Shown here: positions 25,211 to 33,405 of the stretch, in pieces
How positions within the stretch are numbered: the stretch's first letter is position 1
How the letters are laid out: each line of letters opens with the position of its first letter
Assembly (NCBI GenBank): GCA_963777355.1
Contig: CAVZQK010000080.1
Location: 434,001 to 498,000 of the forward strand
DNA from: DATJHM01 sp963777355
GTDB lineage: Bacteria > Chloroflexota > Ktedonobacteria > Ktedonobacterales > Ktedonobacteraceae
Reading direction: 5' to 3'
Length of the DNA: 64,000 nt
Position numbers and translations under genes: made by a program
Notes under the pieces: model-generated
Database searches by the model: none
Told to the model about the DNA's origin: nothing
The model's input: only the letters and a program-made list of their open reading frames with translations

Positions 25211-25816
25211 ATGATAAAACGCTTTCATTCTAATCAAGCGCGGCTGCGACGGCACCAGCGAATGCGCCGCCATCTGGTAGGCGCACAGGGTCGTCCACGG
25301 TTGAATGTTTTCCGTAGTGGCAACCATATCTATGCCCAGATCGTAGATGATACTACTGGGCGTACACTTGTCTCTGCTTCATCGCTTGACGAGAGCCTGA
25401 AAGATTTTAAGCCTGCTACTCAAGATTCGAGAGAGCAGAAAACTGAACAAGGTATAGAAGCTTCGACTCCTGAGGCTGTGGAGGTAGCAGCGCAGGCTGC
25501 TCCTAAAGCGAAGGGCGCGAAAGCTGAGAGACCTGCGAAGGGTGCTGCCCCTGCTAAAGGTGGAAAGCCCGGCACACAGAGCAAGACCCTTTTGCCTGCT
25601 GCCGTGAAGGGTGTTGCCAAGACGCCGGTTCAGGCTCTGGCTGCAATCGCAGGGAACCGTAAAGTTGCCCTCGCTCGCGAGGTTGGGAAACTGGTAGCCC
25701 AGCGTGCGAAAGAGCAAGGCGTAACACGCGTTGTCTTTGATCGTGGTGGTTATGCATATCACGGGCGTGTTGCTTCACTTGCGGAAGGTGCCCGTGAAGG
25801 GGGCCTGGACTTCTAG
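25211..25816 (+). CDS. rplR: 50S ribosomal protein L18 with large insertion
   Basis: A 201-residue L18, which carries 5S rRNA into the large subunit; normal length is about 120. The extra residues lie at about 66-147, an Ala/Lys/Pro-rich segment between SSLDESLKDF and the next family motif (KVALAREVGKLVAQRAKEQG). The C-terminus DRGGYAYHGRVASLAEGARE is intact. No Shine-Dalgarno is visible before the ATG; the preceding bases are CTCTTGAGCT. The start rests on the family-like N-terminus, ARLRRHQRMRR. Confidence 0.94.
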   Translation: MIKRFHSNQARLRRHQRMRRHLVGAQGRPRLNVFRSGNHIYAQIVDDTTGRTLVSASSLDESLKDFKPATQDSREQKTEQGIEASTPEAVEVAAQAAPKAKGAKAERPAKGAAPAKGGKPGTQSKTLLPAAVKGVAKTPVQALAAIAGNRKVALAREVGKLVAQRAKEQGVTRVVFDRGGYAYHGRVASLAEGAREGGLDF

Positions 25817-25867
25817 CGTCACCGATGCAATGCATGTGACATTTTGAAAGGCAGTAAAACTCAAAAA

Positions 25868-26611
25868 ATGGCAAGAATAGATGCTTCAAAACTGAACCTT
25901 GAAGAGACTGTGGTTGAGGTCAGCCGTGTCTCTAAGGTAGTTAAAGGTGGTAGACGCTTTAGTATCCGCGCTCTGGTCGTCGTAGGCGATCACAATGGCT
26001 ACGTTGGTTTCGGATTTGGAAAAGCCAGCGAATATACAGAGGCCATTCGTAAAGGTGTTGAGGATGCGAAGAAGCACCTGGTCCAGGTTCCTCTTGCAGG
26101 TACGACAATTCCCTATATGGTGAAAACATCCTTTGGAGCCTCAGAAGTGTTGCTGAAGCCCGCAGCTCCAGGCACAGGCGTAATTGCTGGTGGTGCGGTC
26201 CGTGCGGTTATGGAGGCGGCAGGCGTGCGTGATATTCTTACGAAGACGCTTGGGAGCACCAACAAGGCGAATACAGTCCAGGCCTGCTTGCAGGCACTGC
26301 GTGAACTGCGTTCTGCTGATGCAGAGGCTGCGCGTCGTGGCAAGACTGTAGTAGAGCTTCTGGGAAGAAAACGTGCTGAGCAGATAGCTGCGGCGGCGGC
26401 CAGTGCTGCTGAGCAGGCGGCGGCGGCTCGTGCGGCTCGTGAAGAGGAAGTGCGTGAGAGCCGGGCCATTTCTGGTGGCCGAGGTGGAGACCGGGGCGGC
26501 AACCGAGGCGGTGGAGATCGCGGCGGTAATCGTGGCGGTGGAGACCGGGGCGGCAACCGAGGCGGTGGAGATCGCGGCGGTAATCGTGGCGGCGGAGAGC
26601 GCCGTCGCTAG
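25868..26611 (+). CDS. rpsE: 30S ribosomal protein S5 with RGG-type tail
   Basis: S5 lines the mRNA entry channel next to S3 and S4 and takes part in decoding fidelity. From the ATG at 25868 it has 247 residues; typical S5 is 165-170. The core VVKGGRRFSIRALVVVGD and GTTIPY, LKPAAPGTGVIAGG, LGSTNKANTVQA is standard. From about residue 175 an Ala-rich helix is followed by a Gly/Arg/Asn/Asp tail of GGGDRGGNR units. The upstream in-frame TTG (25844) is less likely. The only purine-rich site is GAAAGG, about 15 bases before the ATG. Confidence 0.94.
   Translation: MARIDASKLNLEETVVEVSRVSKVVKGGRRFSIRALVVVGDHNGYVGFGFGKASEYTEAIRKGVEDAKKHLVQVPLAGTTIPYMVKTSFGASEVLLKPAAPGTGVIAGGAVRAVMEAAGVRDILTKTLGSTNKANTVQACLQALRELRSADAEAARRGKTVVELLGRKRAEQIAAAAASAAEQAAAARAAREEEVRESRAISGGRGGDRGGNRGGGDRGGNRGGGDRGGNRGGGDRGGNRGGGERRR
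26483..26590 (+). repeat. Perfect 54-bp tandem duplication in rpsE
   Basis: Positions 26483-26536 and 26537-26590 are identical over 54 bases. Each copy encodes two GGDRGGNRG-type units. Identity at synonymous positions points to recent duplication, so copy number is likely to vary between strains. Confidence 0.85.
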
Positions 26612-26622
26612 GAGAGAAGATA

Positions 26623-26817
26623 ATGGCAAAATTGCGTGTTAAATATGTTAGAAGTGCTATTGGCTATCCACAGGACCAGAAAGATACGATCAAAGCACTG
26701 GGCTTACGCAAGCTTCATCAGATTGTAGAACATGAGGATCATCCTGCAACACGAGGTATGATCCGCAAGGTAACGCACCTGGTTCAGGTAGAGGAGACTC
26801 TCAGTGAAACTCTCTGA
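26623..26817 (+). CDS. rpmD: 50S ribosomal protein L30
   Basis: A 64-residue L30 with the standard core (KYVRSAIGYPQDQKDTIKALGLRKLHQ and HLVQVEE). The ATG follows AGGAGAGAAG. Its end overlaps rplO by 14 bases. Confidence 0.94.
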   Translation: MAKLRVKYVRSAIGYPQDQKDTIKALGLRKLHQIVEHEDHPATRGMIRKVTHLVQVEETLSETL

Positions 26818-27367
26818 TTTGCGGCCAGCTCCTGGTTCGCATACGCGTGAAAGACGTCTTGGCCGCGGTCATGGTTCTGGGCGTGGTAAGACAGCAGGTC
26901 GTGGTACGAAGGGACAGAAGGCTCGTACAGGTGGAAAGATCCATCGCGCATTTAACGGTGGTCAGACCCGTCTCTCAAAGCGTTTACCATTTGTGCGTGG
27001 CCTGGGAAATGGCAATCCTGCTTTCCGCGATGTTTATACTGTTATTAACATTGCTCAACTAGAGGACTTTGAGGCCGATGCAGTTGTAACTTCGGAGACA
27101 CTGCTTACTCATGGTTTAATTAGGAAGTCAGATGGCCGAGGGTTGCTTAAGATTCTTGGTGATGGTGAATTAGATCGCGCTCTGACAATCCACGCCCACA
27201 AGGTTTCAGCCAGTGCTCGTGCGAAGATCGAAGCTGCTGGTGGTAAGATAGAAATCATTCCGGTGAAGGTCTATCCTAAAACGAAGCGGCGGAAAGATGA
27301 AGTGACAGGTCGGAGATCTACTGGCCCAGTGACTCAAACCGCAGAGCAAGGAGATGCCAGGGCTTAA
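26804..27367 (+). CDS. rplO: 50S ribosomal protein L15
   Basis: A 187-residue L15, an intermediate-stage assembly protein. MKLSDLRPAPGSHTRERRLGRG and GGQTRLSKRLPF are standard. The start is GTG at 26804 within rpmD, after AGAGGAG. A basic polar tail of about 30 residues extends the usual C-terminus. The stop codon lies in the loop region of the next hairpin. Confidence 0.95.
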   Translation: MKLSDLRPAPGSHTRERRLGRGHGSGRGKTAGRGTKGQKARTGGKIHRAFNGGQTRLSKRLPFVRGLGNGNPAFRDVYTVINIAQLEDFEADAVVTSETLLTHGLIRKSDGRGLLKILGDGELDRALTIHAHKVSASARAKIEAAGGKIEIIPVKVYPKTKRRKDEVTGRRSTGPVTQTAEQGDARA

Positions 27368-27423
27368 GCCCTCGGCATCTTTGCTCGTATTTTCGGTCTA
27401 TTTGGAGGAAGATACGAGCAAAG
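27353..27423 (+). other. Double hairpin between rplO and secY
   Basis: GATGCC (27353-27358) pairs with GGCATC (27374-27379), with an inner GGGCTTAAGCCC palindrome that contains the rplO stop codon. Then CTTTGCTCGTAT (27379-27390) pairs perfectly with ATACGAGCAAAG (27412-27423); the loop holds a purine-rich GGAGGAAG. The two helices share the C at 27379. This may uncouple secY from ribosomal-protein expression. Confidence 0.6.
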
Positions 27424-27529
27424 AGCATGTGCGTATTCCGTATCTTTGTCTCTTTCTCTTAAATGTCGCATGAAATTGTATAACAGTGCGAAAGATAGAT
27501 AAGGATTTTATATCTGGAAGGAGGCTCCC

Positions 27530-28870
27530 ATGTGGGAACGCCTGCGTAGCGTCTGGACTATTCCTGATCTGCGCAAAAAAATTCTGTTTACCCTGGCTAT
27601 GCTTCTGGTGTTGCGCGTGCTGGCTCATATTACGGTCCCTCTGACACCTGCTGAGCATACAGCTCTCGTCAATCTTTTTACTACAAACAAAGATCAGAAT
27701 CTTGCACAGTTACTAGGTCTGCTGGATGTCTTCTCTGGTGGATCACTGCAAACCTTTTCTATTGTAGCAATGAGTGTGTATCCGTATATTACTGCTACTA
27801 TTGTTATGCAGCTTTTACAGCCTATTATTCCTTCCTTACAAAATTTGTCAATGCAGGGCGAGGCTGGGCGCTTGCGCTTTAGCCAGATTACGCGTATTAT
27901 CACCGTCCCTCTGGCATTTCTCCAGGCGTTTGGTAGTTGTGCACTCTATCAAAAAGAGGGCGTTCTGACAAATTTTAGCCTGGTCGATCCTCAATATGCA
28001 TTGCAGACTCTGGCAATTCTCCTGTCATTGACTGCTGGCACGATGATTCTGGTCTGGCTTGGAGAGCTAATCACAGAGAATGGTATTGGAAACGGTATTT
28101 CGCTGATTATCTTTGGTGGTATTGTGAGCCGTGTTCCCAGCTTTGTCCAGCAGGGTTATATTACAGCAACCGGTGGTGGCGGCGGCGGCAATGGTATTGT
28201 TAGTGTTGCATTGTTCTTAATCATTGGCCTATTGACTATAGTCGGTATCGTTTATGTTTACCTGGGACAACGGCGTGTACCAGTACAATATCCAACAAAG
28301 CGCATGGTTGGCCGAGGTATGCTGGTTGGTTCTGCGCAAACAACCTATATTCCAATGCAGGTAAATAGCGCAGGCATGATCCCCTTGATCTTTGCACAAT
28401 CGATGCTACTCTTTCCCTCAGTGATTTCGCAATTTCTTACCACCAGTGATACTCCCTGGTTAAAAAATAGCGCGATCTGGGTGAGCACCTATCTGGTGAA
28501 TAACACACTCTGGTGGTATTGGGCTCTCTACTTTGTGCTGGTTGTAGCGTTTACCTACTTCTATGCCTATGTCGTTTGGCAGCAGCAAAACATTCCAGAA
28601 AACCTGCAAAAGCAAGGTGCGTTTATTCCCGGTTATCGTCCAGGCGAGCCAACGAGTCGTTACTTGACGAATATCCTCAACCGTATTACATTAGCAGGGG
28701 CGCTTTTCCTGGGTATTGTCGCAATTTTGCCATTTTTTGCAAACCTGGGCGGGAGTAACCAGGCTTTAGGAAGTGCATCTCTACTCATTGTAGTTGGAGT
28801 TGTGCTGGATACAGTCAGGCAGCTAGAGTCACAGATGGTAATGCGTAACTACTCAGGTTTCTTATCATAA
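27530..28870 (+). CDS. secY: Protein translocase subunit SecY
   Basis: The 446-residue channel subunit of the Sec translocon, with about ten membrane segments. Typical features are the N-terminal amphipathic start (IPDLRKKILFTL), the plug region around the GGSLQTFSIVAMSVYPYITA segment, and KRMVGRGMLVGSAQTTYIPMQ-type sequence before the late cytoplasmic loop with FIPGYRPGEPTSRYL. A Gly-rich insert (ATGGGGGGNG) lies near residue 220. Strong ribosome-binding site GGAAGGAGG. Confidence 0.96.
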   Translation: MWERLRSVWTIPDLRKKILFTLAMLLVLRVLAHITVPLTPAEHTALVNLFTTNKDQNLAQLLGLLDVFSGGSLQTFSIVAMSVYPYITATIVMQLLQPIIPSLQNLSMQGEAGRLRFSQITRIITVPLAFLQAFGSCALYQKEGVLTNFSLVDPQYALQTLAILLSLTAGTMILVWLGELITENGIGNGISLIIFGGIVSRVPSFVQQGYITATGGGGGGNGIVSVALFLIIGLLTIVGIVYVYLGQRRVPVQYPTKRMVGRGMLVGSAQTTYIPMQVNSAGMIPLIFAQSMLLFPSVISQFLTTSDTPWLKNSAIWVSTYLVNNTLWWYWALYFVLVVAFTYFYAYVVWQQQNIPENLQKQGAFIPGYRPGEPTSRYLTNILNRITLAGALFLGIVAILPFFANLGGSNQALGSASLLIVVGVVLDTVRQLESQMVMRNYSGFLS

Positions 28871-28928
28871 ATCGCGATAGCAGATGGGCCTCGGCGGTGG
28901 ATTCGTCGGGGAGCATCAACTATTTGGG

Positions 28929-28950
28929 GGGAGTGCAAAGAAGCACTTCC
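28929..28950 (+). other. Hairpin between secY and adk
   Basis: GGGAGTGC pairs with GCACTTCC (28943-28950) around AAAGAA, with one G-U pair. It lies 22 bases before the adk start. Confidence 0.45.
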
Positions 28951-28972
28951 AACCGTCCATCGGAGAAAAAAA

Positions 28973-29638
28973 GTGAACATTATCCTGATCGGTGCCCAGG
29001 GCTCTGGTAAAGGCACGCAGGCTCAGCGGCTTGCGCTGTCTCTTGGGATTCGCCATGTTGCTAGTGGTGATCTATTCCGGAAAGAGATCGATGCACAGAG
29101 CGAACTAGGATTAAAGGCGAAAGAATATATTGATCGAGGATCTCTGGTCCCCGATGATATAACCGTTCATATGATCCTCTCAAAGCTCAAAGAACCTGAA
29201 AGCGCCGCTGGAGTGCTGCTGGACGGATTTCCTCGCACGGTAGCTCAGGCTAAAGCTTTAGATGCAGATCTAGAGCCATCAGGCCGGGGTATTGATTGCG
29301 TTGTGTATCTGAAAGTGCCGCACGATGTCCTATTGCGGCGTCTCTCAGGTCGCTATATCTGCCGAGCCCATCAGCATGTGTATAATGTTGTCACGAAACC
29401 ACCAAAAACGCCAGGTATTTGTGATATCGATGGCAGTAAGTTATACCAGCGCTCTGATGATCAGGGAGATGCTGTACAGAAACGTCTTGATACTTTTTTC
29501 AAAGAGACGACCCATCTGTTTGATTATTATCAAACTCAGCAGAAATTAGTTGAAGTAAATGGCGATCAGAGTATCGAGCAAGTACAGCAAGATCTTGTAA
29601 CAACGATCAAAAAAGCGACTGGGCAGAAACGCTCTTGA
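28973..29638 (+). CDS. adk: Adenylate kinase
   Basis: A 221-residue enzyme that interconverts ATP + AMP and 2 ADP. The P-loop GAQGSGKGT is at 7-15 and the AMP-site motif GFPRT is present. The LID contains C-R-A-H and C-D-I-D, a C/H/C/D pattern that could bind zinc where many Gram-positive enzymes use four cysteines. Start is GTG at 28973 after CGGAGAAAA. It follows secY, as in most bacteria; the usual next gene map (methionine aminopeptidase) is missing. Confidence 0.95.
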   Translation: MNIILIGAQGSGKGTQAQRLALSLGIRHVASGDLFRKEIDAQSELGLKAKEYIDRGSLVPDDITVHMILSKLKEPESAAGVLLDGFPRTVAQAKALDADLEPSGRGIDCVVYLKVPHDVLLRRLSGRYICRAHQHVYNVVTKPPKTPGICDIDGSKLYQRSDDQGDAVQKRLDTFFKETTHLFDYYQTQQKLVEVNGDQSIEQVQQDLVTTIKKATGQKRS

Positions 29639-29812
29639 TAAACAGGTTGTGCTCTTATTGACTCAGTAAGAGAAGCCTATAGTACTGATATTTAGAATGA
29701 CTACTCAGAGTCGATTTGTACGTTTCTATTGGAAGAGCCTGCACATTTCGACGTTTATCTGCTGAACAGCGACTTTTCGTACGGAGAAATTTCAATATGT
29801 GGAAATTGCCTC
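29639..29812 (+). other. Non-coding stretch upstream of the infA promoter
   Basis: Nothing gene-like seen. No ORF with a ribosome-binding site and no strong hairpin with a T tract. The map gene found at this site in many bacteria is absent. Confidence 0.5.
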
Positions 29813-29841
29813 TCGACTTTGCCTTGAAAGTGTGCTATAAT
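29813..29841 (+). promoter_or_regulatory. Promoter for the infA-rpoA block
   Basis: TCGACT at 29813-29818, a 17-base spacer and TATAAT at 29836-29841, preceded by TGC at 29833-29835 (extended -10). Transcription would start near 29848, giving a leader of about 260 nt for infA. Confidence 0.55.
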
Positions 29842-30108
29842 TCGTAGTTGGCTGCAGCAGTGATCACTGCTGCCCTTTTGTACTTTCAAGCGTATATGCG
29901 GCTCTTCATCTTGCGTATTTGATGATAGCTCAACAGAAGAGGCTGAAGCTATTTGATAGTGCAGTAATGAGGAGAGTGGGTAGAACTGAGAGGCTGCTGC
30001 TGGTGATGTAAGGTGTGTATGCGAAGGCTGCCGTATGAACACTTCCTTGTAAATAAGGCCAGAAGCAGAAGCAAAACGATACATTTCGCCGTTCAGGGAA
30101 AGGATGCT

Positions 30109-30330
30109 ATGCCAAAAAAGGATGAAATAGAAGTTGAGGGCAAAGTCGTTGAGGCCCTTCCAAATGCCATGTTTAAAGTTGAAATTGATGAGACGCACCA
30201 GGTTCTAGCCGTCCTATCAGGGCGAATGAGGATGAATTTCCTGCGTGTTGTGCCTGGTGATAGGGTGAAGATAGTGCTTTCTCCCTACGATCTGACGCGG
30301 GGTAGGATTACATGGCGTCTGAAATCATAA
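30109..30330 (+). CDS. infA: Translation initiation factor IF-1
   Basis: A 73-residue S1-fold protein that occupies the A site during initiation. From the ATG at 30109: KKDEIEVEGKVVEALPNAMF, HISGRMR-like LSGRMRMNFLRV, and PYDLTRGRITWR. The upstream open frame (from 30013) lacks family sequence, so the start is set by the homologous N-terminus and GGGAAAGGA. Confidence 0.95.
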   Translation: MPKKDEIEVEGKVVEALPNAMFKVEIDETHQVLAVLSGRMRMNFLRVVPGDRVKIVLSPYDLTRGRITWRLKS

Positions 30331-30487
30331 GCAGAGCAACAAGCATCCTTTGTCATTCTTTTTTTCCGACATCGGCATTTATTGGAAAGAGACAGATCAG
30401 GTAAGAAGGAGGCCGCACCGTACGTGTGCATTTTCTGCTTTCTTCCTGAAGTTTATGCATATCTTAGAGAAATGAGGAGGGCAAGTC

Positions 30488-30604
30488 ATGAAAGTGCGTG
30501 CCTCAGTGAAACCGCGTTGTGATAGCTGCAAGGTCATTCGTCGCAATCGCATTGTAATGGTCATTTGTAGCAAAGATCCGAAACATAAACAGAAACAAGG
30601 TTAG
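30488..30604 (+). CDS. rpmJ: 50S ribosomal protein L36
   Basis: A 38-residue protein, MKVRASVKPRCDSCKVIRRN and so on, with the zinc ligands C11, C14, C27 and H33. The ATG follows GAGGAGGGC. It sits between infA and rpsM, its usual place. The zinc-binding form indicates no zinc-sparing paralogue at this locus. Confidence 0.94.
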   Translation: MKVRASVKPRCDSCKVIRRNRIVMVICSKDPKHKQKQG

Positions 30605-30673
30605 TACTGTGTCGCGAGTGGTCCAGTTTCCAGTGGCAAGACATTGGGATCTGGAGCTCGGCTGGAGGAGAAC

Positions 30674-31057
30674 ATGGCTAGAATTGCCGGCGTAGACATC
30701 CCACGCGAGAAGCGTGTAGAGATTTCGCTGTGCTACATTTACGGAATCGGGCTGACAACCAGCCGCAAGATTTTAGAGCGAACTCGCATTAATCCAGATA
30801 CCCGTGTAAAGAACTTATCAGAAGAAGACGTTAACCGCCTGCGTGAAGTGATTGATCGCGAACACAAGGTGGAAGGTGATCTTCGCCGCGAAGTTGATAT
30901 GAATATCAAGCGGCTAATCGAAATTGGCTGTTATCGTGGTATGCGTCATCGCCGCAATCTTCCTGTGCGTGGGCAGCGTACGCGTACGAATGCACGCACA
31001 CGCCGCGGTCCAAAGAGAACAGTTGCAGGCAAGAAGAAGGCCGCTGCTAAGAAGTAA
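30674..31057 (+). CDS. rpsM: 30S ribosomal protein S13
   Basis: A 127-residue S13, which contacts the P-site tRNA and bridges the subunits. MARIAGVDIPREKRVEISL from the ATG at 30674, after CTGGAGGAG; the open frame extends upstream without family match. RGMRHRRNLPVRGQRTRTNARTRRG is standard, followed by a Lys/Ala tail. Confidence 0.96.
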   Translation: MARIAGVDIPREKRVEISLCYIYGIGLTTSRKILERTRINPDTRVKNLSEEDVNRLREVIDREHKVEGDLRREVDMNIKRLIEIGCYRGMRHRRNLPVRGQRTRTNARTRRGPKRTVAGKKKAAAKK

Positions 31058-31078
31058 CGTCGGGAAGGAATTGCAAGA

Positions 31079-31483
31079 ATGGCAGATAAGAAAAAGACAA
31101 CTGCAACCACAAAGATCAGGCGGCGAGAGCGTAAATCTGTGCCACGTGGTCAGGCTCATATTCAAGCAACATTTAATAACACAATTGTTACCCTCACTGA
31201 CCCCAATGGCAATGTGCTTTCCTGGGGAAGCGCGGGTGGACAGGGTTTTAAAGGCTCTCGTAAGAGCACTCCCTATGCTGCTCAAGTGACTGCTGAGACA
31301 GCGGCACGCAAAGCTATGGAGCATGGTCTGCGGCAGATTGAGGTTTACGTAAAGGGGCCTGGATCTGGTCGTGAGGCAGCAATTCGCTCTTTACAGGTGG
31401 CAGGCCTGACTGTCACTTCTATTACCGATGTTACACCTATTCCGCACAATGGCTGCCGTCCGCCGAAGAGACGACGAGTATAG
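31079..31483 (+). CDS. rpsK: 30S ribosomal protein S11
   Basis: A 134-residue platform protein. The HIQATFNNTIVTLTDPNGN core and the C-terminal ITDVTPIPHNGCRPPKRRRV are standard. It follows rpsM by 21 bases with GGGAAGGA as ribosome-binding site. Confidence 0.96.
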   Translation: MADKKKTTATTKIRRRERKSVPRGQAHIQATFNNTIVTLTDPNGNVLSWGSAGGQGFKGSRKSTPYAAQVTAETAARKAMEHGLRQIEVYVKGPGSGREAAIRSLQVAGLTVTSITDVTPIPHNGCRPPKRRRV

Positions 31484-31527
31484 TCTATAGTATCCACGTT
31501 GTGCGTGTGAGGAGAGGATATTACTAC

Positions 31528-32154
31528 ATGGCACGTTATACCGGCCCCGTCTGCCGTTTGTGCAGGCGCGAGGGGGTAAAACTTTTCTTAAAAGGCGACA
31601 AGTGCATGGCAAAATGCACGTTGGAGCGCCGCAGTAGCCGTCCTGGTCAGCATGGGAGCGGGCGTGTACGCAAAGAGTCTGGTTATGCCAAACAGTTGCG
31701 TGAGAAGCAGAGAGTTCGTCGTACTTATGGTGTGCTAGAGCGTCAGTTCCGGAAGCATTTCGCTTCTGCTGCTCGTCGTCCTGGTAAGACGAGCGAGAAT
31801 CTCTTACAGTTGCTGGAGATGCGGCTGGATAACCTGGTCTATCGTCTTGGTTTTGCCGATTTACGTGCGCAGGCGCGTCAGCTTGTTAATCATGGACATT
31901 TTGCGGTCAATGGCCGTAAAACAGACATTCCTTCTTTTATTGCCAAGCCCAATGATGTCGTTACTGTGCGTGAGCGTAGCAAAGGCCTAGAATACTTTAA
32001 GACGCGTGCATTGCTGCTGGCTCAGAAGGGGGTTCCGGCCTGGTTGCGCCTGGACATCAACGAGATGAATGGTCGTGTGTTAAGTGTACCTTCACGAACA
32101 GATCTCGAATTGCCCTTTGATGAGCAGATGGTGGTTGAATTCTATCAGCGCTAA
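31528..32154 (+). CDS. rpsD: 30S ribosomal protein S4, zinc-binding form
   Basis: A 208-residue S4, a primary 16S-binding protein and part of the mRNA-entry helicase with S3 and S5. Four cysteines at C9, C12, C26 and C30/31 mark the zinc-binding form. The S4 domain (RLDNLVYRLGFADLRAQARQLVNHGHFAVNG) is standard. The ATG at 31528 is preferred over the GTG at 31501, since the purine-rich GAGGAGAGGA lies between them. Unlike S3 and S5 it has no added tail. Confidence 0.96.
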   Translation: MARYTGPVCRLCRREGVKLFLKGDKCMAKCTLERRSSRPGQHGSGRVRKESGYAKQLREKQRVRRTYGVLERQFRKHFASAARRPGKTSENLLQLLEMRLDNLVYRLGFADLRAQARQLVNHGHFAVNGRKTDIPSFIAKPNDVVTVRERSKGLEYFKTRALLLAQKGVPAWLRLDINEMNGRVLSVPSRTDLELPFDEQMVVEFYQR

Positions 32155-32320
32155 ATACGTTGAGTCGGTGGTTACATTGTTTCATCTTCACCTCTATGAG
32201 AGCCTGCGTATCTGTGTATGATGATAGGTGCGTTAGGAGAAAGATGTGGGGTGTAGGTAGCAGCAGGATGGGTCTATGCCTGAGTGTTTCCCTTTGCGGA
32301 TCGCCCAGGAGAGAGTGCTC

Positions 32321-32349
32321 TTGGACTACCAACGTTTTCGGACTATAGT
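32321..32349 (+). promoter_or_regulatory. Possible rpoA promoter
   Basis: TTGGAC at 32321-32326, a 17-base spacer and TATAGT at 32344-32349, 36 bases before the rpoA start. It would allow rpoA-rplQ to be transcribed apart from the S13-S11-S4 genes. The rest of the 230-base rpsD-rpoA gap shows nothing clear. Confidence 0.45.
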
Positions 32350-32384
32350 TTCTTCCCTCTCTCAGAAGAGACACTGAGTTCCAA

Positions 32385-33404
32385 ATGCAGAGCGTGGTAG
32401 AAAAAGAAAGGCAGGATAGAACCTTGTTAGAAATTACTCCACTTCGCATTAAAAACACGAAGACACAAGGAAATTATGCGAGTTATGATATCGAGCCGTT
32501 AGATGCGGGGTATGGAGTGACCCTGGGTAATGCGCTGAGACGCGTATTGCTGTCATCGCTGCCTGGGGCAGCGGTCACCTCTATTCGGATCGAGGGTGTG
32601 CAACATGAGTTTCAGGATATCCCCAATGTGATGGAGGATGTCACTGACATTGTGCTGAATGTGAAAAAATTGCGCCTGCGCAGTTTTTCTGACCATCCGG
32701 TTTCGATGCGCCTGGAAGTCAGCGGTGAGCGTGTGGTGACAGCAGCAGATATTATTGCCCCTAGCACGGTAGAAATTGTGAATCCTGAATTGCACATTGC
32801 TACTCTGGATAACGATAATGCTCGTCTGGATATGGAGCTGGTCGTTGAGACGGGGAGAGGCTATGTGACCGCCGACTCAAAAGAAGATCAACCTATTGGG
32901 GTTATACCAGTCGATGCAATTTATACGCCTGTCCAAAAGGTGAATTATATCGTTGAGCATACGCGCGTAGGTCAGATGACCAATTTTGATAAAATTGTTC
33001 TTGATATCACGACAGATGGTACGATCTCACCCGATGAGGCATTGCGTCAGAGCGCGGATATTCTAGTACGGCATTTTACGTCTCTTGCTAATTATCGTGC
33101 GCAGTTGCCTGAGCCGAGTCATCAGCCGTTGAGTAGTCTGCCAATCCCACAGAAGATATACGATACGCCTATTGAAGAGCTTGATCTTTCCGTTCGCGCT
33201 TATAATTGTCTCAAGCGCAGTAATATCACGAAGGTCGGCCAGGTTCTTTCGATGAATGAAGAAGATTTGCTGGGCGTGCGTAATTTTGGTGAGAAAAGTT
33301 TGCAAGAACTGCGTGAGCGTTTACTTGTACGTAATTTCTTGCCTAATCCGCGTACCAGTGCCGTTGGAGCCGATATGGACGGCGATCACGAAATGGAGGA
33401 ATGA
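32385..33404 (+). CDS. rpoA: DNA-directed RNA polymerase subunit alpha
   Basis: The 339-residue alpha subunit. The N-terminal dimerisation part has EPLDAGYGVTLGNALRRVLLSSLPGAAV; the C-terminal domain has the helix-hairpin-helix region (LDLSVRAYNCLKRSNI and VRNFGEKSLQEL) that contacts UP elements and activators. No clear Shine-Dalgarno precedes the ATG. rplQ begins 1 base after its stop. Confidence 0.96.
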   Translation: MQSVVEKERQDRTLLEITPLRIKNTKTQGNYASYDIEPLDAGYGVTLGNALRRVLLSSLPGAAVTSIRIEGVQHEFQDIPNVMEDVTDIVLNVKKLRLRSFSDHPVSMRLEVSGERVVTAADIIAPSTVEIVNPELHIATLDNDNARLDMELVVETGRGYVTADSKEDQPIGVIPVDAIYTPVQKVNYIVEHTRVGQMTNFDKIVLDITTDGTISPDEALRQSADILVRHFTSLANYRAQLPEPSHQPLSSLPIPQKIYDTPIEELDLSVRAYNCLKRSNITKVGQVLSMNEEDLLGVRNFGEKSLQELRERLLVRNFLPNPRTSAVGADMDGDHEMEE

Positions 33405-33405
33405 G

